DNA of 64,000 bases from Desulfovibrio sp. (lineage in GTDB: Bacteria > Desulfobacterota > Desulfovibrionia > Desulfovibrionales > Desulfovibrionaceae), in assembly GCA_016208105.1 (NCBI GenBank), contig JACQYS010000012.1, forward strand, positions 55,194 through 119,193. The letters run 5' to 3'. Each line of letters starts with the position of its first letter. Within the stretch, counting starts at the first letter, position 1. The notes under the pieces were generated by a model that was not told the origin of the DNA, made no database searches, and worked only from the letters and a program-made list of their open reading frames with translations. Positions 56,964 through 64,000 of the stretch are shown here, piece after piece. Both the position numbers and the translations under genes were made by a program.

Positions 56964-59924
56964 CTAGAACCTGTATGTCAGCCCGGTCCAGGCCCCCAGG
57001 GCGTCCCATTGCTGGGAACGGTGGATCAATCCCTTGAGGCTTAACGACCATCGGTCGGAAAAGTCATTCACGTACTCAGCTTCCAACCGCCAGAACGGAT
57101 TGTTGTCGGTGTCTGTACCGCCGGAAAACTGTAGGCCGTAGAAATGTTGCCGCGCACCGCAGAAGAAATCCTTGGCCAGGTCGTGGCGCCAGCCAAGCGT
57201 CATGGCCCCGGAGTAGTACCGTTGCGGGGTCCAGTAGGGATGGATGATGGTGATCAGATTTCCGTCCACGTAGACGAACTTGTTCATATCCCGGGTGTCG
57301 CGGTATTCGCCGGTGGCGGTGAGCTTCAACTCGTGCGGATGATCGGTGAGGGTGACCCCGGCGTCGGCCTTGAGATGCGTCCCCTGGTTGCCATCACTGT
57401 AGTTCTGGTAGCGGCCCTGGAAGGAGAACTCCACGCGCCGGGTGGGCTGCAGCAGGACACTCGCGCCCCAGTTGTCGATCTGTATGCCCTGGGCGAGGCT
57501 CATGTCGTTGGTTATCTCGTCCGTGCGTTGGTAGAAGACTGCCAGTCTGGCCACGTCGCGCAGGTTGGCTTCTATGCGCGCCAGCCCGGAATACAAAGGG
57601 CGAAGGCCTGCATCGAAATACTGCTTGTTGGTGAAGGAAAAATCACCCGAGAGCCATTGGTTCACCTTGCCACCCGCCCCGACGGTCTGACCCTCGGCCA
57701 GGTAGGAGCCGTCGAAGCGGCGTACCGGTATCCGGGTTTGCCCTTGCCCCTGACTCTGCTGGGCTTCCTTGGGAGTCTTTGGGTCTTCCAACCAGAGGTT
57801 CTGGGCCGCACGGAGATAGTAGCGGCCCTCGATGGGGACATTGACCTCCATATCCCAGCGGTAACGCGTGATCTGGGCCAGGCGTCCTGATTTGCCGTCC
57901 TCGTCCCACGCCGAAAAGCTTGCCTTGACAGACGTGGCGTTTCGCCAACGCAGCCGGTCCACTGCCTGGCCGGCCATGGTGTGCCGGGGGTCGACTGCCA
58001 GGAGGCGCCGGTAGGTGGCTTCCTCCTCGTCGCACAGTCCCAGGGCGCAGGCAGCCTGGGCTCTGTCGAAAAGGGCCTCCTGGTTGCCGGGCTCAATAGA
58101 GAGGAGTTTGTCATTGGCGTCTTTGGCGTTTGAGAACCGGCGTTCAAAGCCCTCCATCTTGGCTGTGCGTTCAAGTTCGGCAGATTGACGCACTTTGTCA
58201 GGGTAGTTGCCCTTTTCCAGGGAGGAATACAGGGCCACGGCTTGAGTTGGCTTTTTGCCCCATACGGCCGTTCGCGCTTCCTCTCGAAGCGGAACTGGAT
58301 CCTCCGGCCTCATACGGTGCAGAGCGTCATAGGCGGCCAGGGATTCGTCATAGCGTTTTGCCCAGCCAAGCACTCGGGCCCTTGTCAGGAGAACCTTGGA
58401 GACGCCGGGGTTATCCTTGGCGAGTTGGTCAAGAATCGCCAGCGCCTCGCCATACCAGCCTGTTGTGGCAAGCAGTTCCGCCAGGCCCATCTGGGCTTGG
58501 AAATTTTCAGGATCCCGTTTCAGAGCTTTTCTATACAGGCGTCCGGCCGCTTCAAAGCGGCCATCGGTTTTCAGTTCCGAAGCGAAGGTGCTCAGACCCG
58601 AAGAATCGTCCGGAAGCACGGAATCTTGTTCCCCTGAGATCTTCCAGACTGCCCAGGGATCTGGCGGCTCCATACCAGCCGCGCGCCGGTAAGCCGCAAC
58701 CGCCTGTTCCGTCTGTCCCTTGCGTTGAAACAAGTCTCCCAGACGGCTGAAGTCCTCCGGGACGGCTCCGGGCCTCTCGGTTGCGGCTGACGCGGCGATC
58801 AGTGCGCCCTCCAGATCGCCCGAATCCGATTTGGCCTGCGCTTCCAATCGAAGGGCATCCACAAATCCCGGGGCTCTCTGGGACATACGTCCGGCAAGTT
58901 CCAAGGCGGCTGACGGGTTCTTCTCCAGAAGACGCAGCTTGGCCAACCCGGCCAGGGATTTCATGTCGTTTGCATCAGTCGAGAGAAGCTTGTCATAGAG
59001 AATAGCCGCTTCCTCGTACCTTTGCGCTCCACTGAGCACGGAAGCGAGCTTGAGGCTCAGTTCACGCGCATTGCCTCGGGTGGCGATTTCGGCTCGTACG
59101 GCATCTTCGGCCCGGTGGAAATCGCCCCAGGCGATGGACCGGTCGCCGTGTACCGCCCTGGCTTTTCCGGTTGGATCAAGAATTTCAGCCCGTTCAAACA
59201 ACCCCCTGGCATCCTTTGCGTGCCCCATCCCTGCCTGGATGTCTGCCGCAGTCAGGAGAATATCCACATCATGAGGTCTTTTCGCCAGCAGCCCGGCAAC
59301 CAGTCCGGCGGCCTGCTCCCGGTTCCCGGTGGCAGCCAGGGCCTGGGCAAACAGAACAGCTACTCCAGTGTCCTCAGGTTTTACGGCATGCAGGTGCCTG
59401 AGAAGTGGCAATGCCGCGCGCTGCCTCCCGGACCAACTGAGGGCCTGGGCCAGTTTCAGTTCAAGGCCTGGCAGGGTGGGTTTGAGTGAATACGCCTTGC
59501 TATAGGCCTGGACTGCACCTGGAATGTCCCCTGAGTAGAGCCTGATGTCCCCAAGCAGGCTCACGCTCTCGGGACGAGGGGTCGAGCCCAGGGTGATAGA
59601 CTCGAGCAGTTTGAGCGCGTCCTGGTAGCGGCGCATCCTGGCAAGAACATCGGCAAGTTCTAGGATGGCTCTGGAGTCTCCGGGAGAGGCGGCAAGCACC
59701 CGGCGGTACTCGGTTACGGCTTGGTCCAGTGTGGATTCATTCCTCGAAAGCAGCCGGGCCAGCTCGAACCTGGCTTCGGTGTCGTTAATCTCATCACCCG
59801 CGGGCACGAGACTATCCGTCTGCGCAAGTGCCGGCACGTCTGGGCATACCGGTCCCAGCAGCAATGCGGCTACCAGCACTCCTGTTGGAAGCCCGAAAGG
59901 ATATGACCATCTCTTAACGTTCAC
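56964..59924 (-). CDS. TPR protein with C-terminal outer-membrane barrel (export porin)
   Basis: Exported protein of 986 residues. After a signal peptide (to about residue 35, PALAQ) there are more than ten tetratricopeptide repeats to about residue 660, then a beta-strand-rich region of alternating aromatic residues that ends in LTYRF, a C-terminal signature of outer membrane barrels. This organisation matches BcsC, PgaA or PelB-type exporters. It lies directly before the synthase gene. Predicted role is secretion of the polymer across the outer membrane. Confidence 0.82.
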   Translation of the reverse strand: MNVKRWSYPFGLPTGVLVAALLLGPVCPDVPALAQTDSLVPAGDEINDTEARFELARLLSRNESTLDQAVTEYRRVLAASPGDSRAILELADVLARMRRYQDALKLLESITLGSTPRPESVSLLGDIRLYSGDIPGAVQAYSKAYSLKPTLPGLELKLAQALSWSGRQRAALPLLRHLHAVKPEDTGVAVLFAQALAATGNREQAAGLVAGLLAKRPHDVDILLTAADIQAGMGHAKDARGLFERAEILDPTGKARAVHGDRSIAWGDFHRAEDAVRAEIATRGNARELSLKLASVLSGAQRYEEAAILYDKLLSTDANDMKSLAGLAKLRLLEKNPSAALELAGRMSQRAPGFVDALRLEAQAKSDSGDLEGALIAASAATERPGAVPEDFSRLGDLFQRKGQTEQAVAAYRRAAGMEPPDPWAVWKISGEQDSVLPDDSSGLSTFASELKTDGRFEAAGRLYRKALKRDPENFQAQMGLAELLATTGWYGEALAILDQLAKDNPGVSKVLLTRARVLGWAKRYDESLAAYDALHRMRPEDPVPLREEARTAVWGKKPTQAVALYSSLEKGNYPDKVRQSAELERTAKMEGFERRFSNAKDANDKLLSIEPGNQEALFDRAQAACALGLCDEEEATYRRLLAVDPRHTMAGQAVDRLRWRNATSVKASFSAWDEDGKSGRLAQITRYRWDMEVNVPIEGRYYLRAAQNLWLEDPKTPKEAQQSQGQGQTRIPVRRFDGSYLAEGQTVGAGGKVNQWLSGDFSFTNKQYFDAGLRPLYSGLARIEANLRDVARLAVFYQRTDEITNDMSLAQGIQIDNWGASVLLQPTRRVEFSFQGRYQNYSDGNQGTHLKADAGVTLTDHPHELKLTATGEYRDTRDMNKFVYVDGNLITIIHPYWTPQRYYSGAMTLGWRHDLAKDFFCGARQHFYGLQFSGGTDTDNNPFWRLEAEYVNDFSDRWSLSLKGLIHRSQQWDALGAWTGLTYRF

Positions 59925-59961
59925 GGTATCCTTCTAAGAATCCAATCACCTAAACAGATTT

Positions 59962-60624
59962 CTATTGCCCCAGGGAACGCCGGAATTCCCGGATAGCGTC
60001 CTGCTGTTTGCCCGCCCACGAGAGCACCTGGGCGTACCTGCGCCGCACCTGTACATCGTCCGGCAGAGCCTCAAGAATCTTCTCGTAGAGGGCGATGGAC
60101 TCGCCATACCGCTTGGTCCAACTAAGCACCTCGGCCAAACGGAGCCTTACGGTTTGGTCGTCCGGCGCGGCCTTGAGCAGCTCCCGGTAGATGGCCTCCG
60201 CTTTGGGGTAGTCCTTGCGCATGACAAAGAGATCCGCCATCAGCATCTTGTCCTCGCCGGACAGTTCTCCGGGCGAAAGGGTGTCCAACAGGGCTCTGGC
60301 CTCCTCGGCCTTTCCGCTCCACATGAGCACCCTGGCCATTTCCGCCTTGGCTTCAGGCATGTCGGGCTTTTCGGCCAGCACCTTGCGGTATTCCTCCACG
60401 GAATCACCGTAGCGCTTCACGTAACTCAGGAGACGCGCCAGTTCCAAACGGGCCATCCAATCCGGGATGTCTCCCGAGGACTGAGTGACACCAGGAGATT
60501 TTACGCCTTGGGGTTTGACTCCGGGAACCTGCGCAAAAACACTGCTCGCAACGAGAGAAATTACAGCAAGTAGCACTACGATTGAGATGCATGTGCGGCA
60601 CGCGGAGCGCATTAGAGCGTTCAT
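59962..60624 (-). CDS. Exported TPR protein
   Basis: Protein of 220 residues with a signal peptide and about four TPR units (RLELARLLSYVKRYGDSVEEY, LRLAEVLSWTKRYGESIALYEK). It resembles the N-terminal part of the neighbouring porin, including SWAGKQQDAIREFRRSL. It is probably a periplasmic scaffold. It overlaps the upstream TPR gene by 4 bases and precedes the porin by 37 bases. Confidence 0.75.
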   Translation of the reverse strand: MNALMRSACRTCISIVVLLAVISLVASSVFAQVPGVKPQGVKSPGVTQSSGDIPDWMARLELARLLSYVKRYGDSVEEYRKVLAEKPDMPEAKAEMARVLMWSGKAEEARALLDTLSPGELSGEDKMLMADLFVMRKDYPKAEAIYRELLKAAPDDQTVRLRLAEVLSWTKRYGESIALYEKILEALPDDVQVRRRYAQVLSWAGKQQDAIREFRRSLGQ

Positions 60625-61331
60625 GGAGTCTTCTCCAGGGCTTTGCGGTATTCGGTGATGGCTTCTTCGAAGCGCCCGGCAGCGGTGAGTATCCTGCCAA
60701 GGACAATCCTGGCTTGTCGATTACCGGGGTCGCGCTCCAGAACCGGACGGCAGATGTCTTCGGCCGCCTGGATCCGACCGCTCCAGGCCAGAAGCTGGGC
60801 CAGCCCGAGGGAGGCTCCCGTGTCGCCTGGATAGGTGGTCATTACTTTCCGGTAGAGCTCTTCCGCTCCCTCAATGTCACCGGCACGTGCCTTGAGTTCG
60901 GCAAGGTACGTGGCGGTGGGCTCAGACGAGAGAACGGCCTCCCCGGCACGGCTCAAAGCGTGCAGGGCTTTGCCAGGCATGCCGTACTGGTCGTAGATCC
61001 CGGCAGCGGTATGGAGCATGTAGGGAGTGAGTTTGGATTGTGAATCTACTAGGGAATCAAGCACGGCCCTGCCAGTTGCCTCATCCCCGGCGAGAAATGC
61101 TGCACGGGCGAGTTTGAGAGCCATACCCGGGCGGAGTTGACCGGCTGACGCGGCGGTCCGGAACGCCTTTTGCGCGTCTTCGACGCGTCCCTTCTCCCAA
61201 AGGGTTTCTCCATCTCGAAACGCCACATATGAGACGTTGACGTATCGATACGCAAACGTGGAGAGCAATGCCGAAACAATAAGCAGGGAAACAAAGGAGA
61301 GGGTCTGAATGCTCTTGGGAGCGTTTTTCAT
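60621..61331 (-). CDS. Membrane-anchored TPR protein
   Basis: Protein of 236 residues. One transmembrane helix near the N terminus (LSFVSLLIVSALLSTFAY) is followed by TPR-like repeats (GRVEDAQKAFRTAAS, GDIEGAEELYRKVM, GRFEEAITEYRKALEKTP). It is first in the probable exopolysaccharide operon of five genes on the minus strand. It may act as an inner-membrane-tethered assembly factor, which is inference. Confidence 0.72.
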   Translation of the reverse strand: MKNAPKSIQTLSFVSLLIVSALLSTFAYRYVNVSYVAFRDGETLWEKGRVEDAQKAFRTAASAGQLRPGMALKLARAAFLAGDEATGRAVLDSLVDSQSKLTPYMLHTAAGIYDQYGMPGKALHALSRAGEAVLSSEPTATYLAELKARAGDIEGAEELYRKVMTTYPGDTGASLGLAQLLAWSGRIQAAEDICRPVLERDPGNRQARIVLGRILTAAGRFEEAITEYRKALEKTP

Positions 61332-62160
61332 GATTTCGCCATCCCCTCACGGTTCTGCTGAAATATAATTGCGAGCTCCAAATCAAGGTTACTACCATTT
61401 GGGGCGTATGACAACGCATAGTGCATGTTACTTATGATTGAAAACCGACTTACCTTTCCAAGTCCAGTTCCAAATAAGGGTAGAGTTCGATCAAAAAGTG
61501 AGGAACTTTTCCAGAAAAAGTCCAGAAGCACATTATCGCCTGCCACGAGAACATTACAACTACTATTGTCATGATTGCCCAGCGAACCAGGAGGGTGGAA
61601 TTGGCCGCCTCTGGCTACACGGGTATCGCCATTTCAGTTGGATGTTCTTTGACGCCGGCCAACCATCGGTGAGCCCATATCCAGTCTCCGGGCGTGTCCC
61701 TCTGTCGGCATCGTTCGCCAGAGAACTTGCCGTCCCTTCCACTGAGGCAGGCACACGAGATTGAAACTGCCGGGTTCATCAGGCTTCTTCACAGCTTTCC
61801 TAATATGGATCCATGGGTCGTAGATTCAACACCTTTCATCCCAACCATGAAGACCACGGGCTTACGGCGATCAACAGCAGGCCCTTCTTTTTTGTCCTTC
61901 ACAAAGCACACAAAGCGTTTCTTCACTGACAATCCTATTTGAACGACCACCAATATATAGATAAATGGAATGCATACAGCCTATATATACCGTGCTCCTG
62001 TTATTTTCCCCTGCAAAATGATTTGCAGTTCGGCAGCTCAATTCTGCTCATCATGCACATCTTCTCCCATCAGCAAGGTATGATTGGAATTATTTACTTG
62101 CAATCTTAAATATAGTTGATAACGATCCGAGCACTTCAGCCGTAAATAGTTGTGAGGGCT
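61332..62160. other. Non-coding stretch between TPR operon and autotransporter
   Basis: This 829-base region carries no convincing gene. It must contain the promoter of the minus-strand TPR operon. It also contains the tRNA-Pro remnant (61815-61893) and an AT-rich stretch from about 61900 to 62160. A weak promoter-like TTGGAA-N17-TAAATA lies in that AT-rich stretch, upstream of the autotransporter gene. Several small open frames are present and look random. Confidence 0.5.
61815..61893 (+). repeat. Decayed tRNA-Pro 3' half plus terminator, att-like direct repeat
   Basis: Positions 61815-61847 match the last 33 bases of tRNA-Pro (50377-50409) at 28 of 33 positions by hand alignment, including GTTCAAC-like and CATCCC bases and the CCA end. 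The match continues into the downstream terminator, with an exact GGGCTTACGG shared (50420-50429). Upstream of position 45 of the tRNA the similarity fades. This is the expected form of an attachment-site remnant of an element integrated in the tRNA 3' end. Confidence 0.6.
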
Positions 62161-64000
62161 ATGAAAGAAGTAGGTTCTCCGGACGGCGAAGGCTTGTACT
62201 TGCTTCAGCGTGTCCGATTATATTCTAGCATTGTCCGGTTTGGCCAGGTTCCCTGCCATTCTCTTCTCGTCCTATTCGCTTTCTTCTGCCTGACACTAAG
62301 CCTTACCCACCAAACATCCTTCGCAGCCGAGATTGTAATCAACAGCGGGACAACAATATCCGCTAGCACAGAGGGGGATATCGGCACCATAGGAGACAGC
62401 CTACGATTCAATGGCGGAGCACTGGAGAATACCGCAACTTTCACTTCGCCACGAACAATTGCATTGAACCCTCTTGGTGGAACTGTTGTAAACGATCCTT
62501 CAACAACGCTTACACTGTCTGGCGTCATTTCTGGCGTGGGTGCCCTTACCAAAACTGGAACAGGAACACTGACACTCACCGGGGCCAATACATACTCCGG
62601 AGGAACCACACTCAGCGCCGGCGTGGTGGTGATGAACGCCAACAACCGGCTGGGTACGGGCTCTTTGACACTTAACGGTGGGACTCTGCAGACCACCGCC
62701 ACCTTCACCTATGCGCAGGGTGTGGCCCTTGGCGCGTCCGGCGGCACCATCAACACCAACGCCTCCACCGTCCTGACCGCCTCCGGTGTTATCTCGGGCA
62801 CCGGAAGTTTGACCAAGGCCGGGACAGGCACACTGACCCTCTCCGGGAACAACACCTATTCGGGGGGTACCATCATCAGCGGGGGAGTGGTGGCTGTAAA
62901 CGCCAGCAACAGGCTGGGCACAGGCGCAGTGACCCTGAACGGCGGCACACTGCAGACCACAGCATCGTTCGCAGCAACAAATAACTTCGCACTGGGAGCT
63001 TCCGGCGGCACAATCAACACCAACGCCTCCACCACCCTCACCCTCTCAGGCCTTATCTCGGGTGCCGGGAGTTTGACCAAGACCGGCACGGGCGTCCTCT
63101 TGCTCTCAGGTGCCAACTCCTACACGGGGACCACCGCCATTACCGGCGGAATTCTACGTCTGGGAACGTCCAACGCCCTACCCGCCTCCACCACCCTCAC
63201 CCTTTCCAACACAGCCGGAGTTCAGTTGGACCTGAACAACAACAGCCAAACCATCGGCGGGTTAAGCGGCGGTGGCACCACCGGCGGCAGCGTGAGCCTC
63301 GGTACGGGGACACTCACTGTGGATTCGGCTTCGTCCTCAACCTACGCCGGTGTTATCTCCGGCACAGGCAGCCTGATTAAAAGCGGAACCGGGACACTGA
63401 CCCTCTCCGGGACCAATACCTATTCCGGCGGCACCACAATAAACGCGGGAACACTGGCCGTGAACTCCAGCGCCAGGCTGGGCACGGGCGCTGTAACCCT
63501 GAATGGCGGGACACTGCAGAGCACCGCAGCATTCACCGCCACCCAGGCCGTGGCCCTGGGCGCTTCCGGCGGCACCATCAACACCGGGACCTTCGCCCTC
63601 ACCCTCTCAGGCGTTGTGTCAGGCTCCGGCGTCCTGACCAAGACTGGAACCGGGACACTGACTCTCTCCGGGGCCAATACCTATTCCGGCGGCACCATCG
63701 TCAACGCTGGCACGCTGGCAGTGAGCGCCAGCAACAGGCTGGGCACGGGGTCCCTGACTCTCGACGGCGGCACGCTTCAGAGCACCGCAGCATTCACCGC
63801 CACCCAGGCCGTGGCCCTGGGCGCTTCCGGCGGAACCATCAACACCGGGACCTTCGCCCTCACCCTCTCAGGCGTCGTGTCAGGCTCGGGCAGCCTGACC
63901 AAGACCGGCACGGGCACACTGACCCTCTCCGGAACCAACTCCTATTCCGGAGGAACCACCGTCAGCGCGGGCACGGTCTCCGTGAATGCGGACGCGGCAC
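62161..64000 (+). CDS. Autotransporter-like repeat protein (N-terminal part)
   Basis: Open frame of 613 codons with no stop before the window edge. A long signal-like N terminus (hydrophobic LVLFAFFCLTLSLTHQTSFAA near 45-65, with an extended polar preface) is followed by repeats rich in Thr, Gly and Ser. Repeats contain GTLTLSGNNTYSGGT, typical of passenger-associated autotransporter repeats (PATR, beta-helix). From 62566 the units are 264, 264, 300, 261 and 261 bases long. The last two are nearly identical. The barrel domain, if any, lies beyond the window. Confidence 0.82.
   Translation, partial: MKEVGSPDGEGLYLLQRVRLYSSIVRFGQVPCHSLLVLFAFFCLTLSLTHQTSFAAEIVINSGTTISASTEGDIGTIGDSLRFNGGALENTATFTSPRTIALNPLGGTVVNDPSTTLTLSGVISGVGALTKTGTGTLTLTGANTYSGGTTLSAGVVVMNANNRLGTGSLTLNGGTLQTTATFTYAQGVALGASGGTINTNASTVLTASGVISGTGSLTKAGTGTLTLSGNNTYSGGTIISGGVVAVNASNRLGTGAVTLNGGTLQTTASFAATNNFALGASGGTINTNASTTLTLSGLISGAGSLTKTGTGVLLLSGANSYTGTTAITGGILRLGTSNALPASTTLTLSNTAGVQLDLNNNSQTIGGLSGGGTTGGSVSLGTGTLTVDSASSSTYAGVISGTGSLIKSGTGTLTLSGTNTYSGGTTINAGTLAVNSSARLGTGAVTLNGGTLQSTAAFTATQAVALGASGGTINTGTFALTLSGVVSGSGVLTKTGTGTLTLSGANTYSGGTIVNAGTLAVSASNRLGTGSLTLDGGTLQSTAAFTATQAVALGASGGTINTGTFALTLSGVVSGSGSLTKTGTGTLTLSGTNSYSGGTTVSAGTVSVNADAA

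Noticed and set aside
61438..61764. Small plus-strand frames upstream of the tRNA remnant
   Set aside because: No ribosome site, domain or codon pattern distinguishes them from chance.
50333..61893. Active prophage or integrative element
   Set aside because: There is no integrase, capsid, terminase, relaxase or replication gene; only the tRNA repeat suggests past integration.
62566..64000. CRISPR array
   Set aside because: Repeats are long, in frame, protein coding and without spacers of constant length; they are autotransporter passenger repeats.

Overview
The window is one contiguous stretch of a GC-rich bacterial chromosome with dense, mostly operonic genes. Several marks point to a Desulfovibrio-like sulfate reducer (Desulfobacterota, Desulfovibrionaceae): a Re-citrate-synthase-type enzyme, a Tat-exported Fe superoxide dismutase, a Znu/Zur operon next to a Cbi-type transporter, many HD-GYP, PilZ and partner-switching proteins, and a Mo-bisPGD oxidoreductase. 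This assignment is inference from gene content. No rRNA, CRISPR array, insertion sequence or integrase was found.

Layout. 1-1608 (-): pabA and the 5' part of pabB, which runs off the left edge. 1703-3441 (+): a YraQ/YcgR permease and its YcgQ (DUF1980) partner. 3510-8563 (-): ADP-ribosylglycohydrolase homologue, response regulator, EF-hand protein, WsaF-like glycosyltransferase, mntP, zinc ribbon protein and a CBS-ACT protein. 8711-17206 (+): a long colinear block with a Lon-like protease, an uncharacterised partner, Re-citrate synthase with an extra C-terminal sensor-like domain, a TrkA-type potassium channel, a cyclic-nucleotide-binding protein, a MerR-like protein and a membrane protein with a GspG-like end. 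17164-19175 (-): lipoprotein, zinc ribbon, azlD and azlC. 19286-24393 (+): molybdopterin oxidoreductase, CobW GTPase, WD40 protein and lytic transglycosylase. 24526-30400 (+): two tandem HD-GYP proteins, a SulP transporter and a degenerate EAL-HDOD protein. 30381-32633: M48 peptidase (-), Mut7-C RNase (+) and a small aromatic-rich protein (+). 32728-38134: ilvD (-), an HPt protein, metX and metW (+), and fbaB (-). 38290-41192 (-): znuA, znuC, znuB and a Fur/Zur regulator. 41551-43558 (+): cbiM, cbiQ and cbiO. 44072-50210: sodB (+), then a secreted protein, an ABC transporter without a binding protein and a DUF2867 SDR protein (all -).

50333-61893 is the most interesting part. An intact tRNA-Pro(GGG) stands at its left edge. 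A decayed copy of the 3' half of that tRNA and of its downstream terminator lies about 11.4 kb away in the same orientation, which is the geometry left by tRNA-targeted integration. Between the two copies are a PAS-PP2C phosphatase, an STAS / anti-sigma-kinase / PilZ operon, and what looks like a synthase-dependent exopolysaccharide system: a processive GT2 synthase, a GH26-type hydrolase, a TPR protein with an outer-membrane barrel, and two more TPR proteins. I infer that partner switching and c-di-GMP control polymer synthesis or export. An autotransporter-like repeat protein begins at 62161 and runs off the right edge.

Themes that recur: transition-metal handling (Zn, Mn, Co/Ni), signalling through c-di-GMP, cyclic nucleotides and partner switching, and cell-envelope or surface functions. 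Two edge genes (pabB and the autotransporter) have no terminus inside the window.
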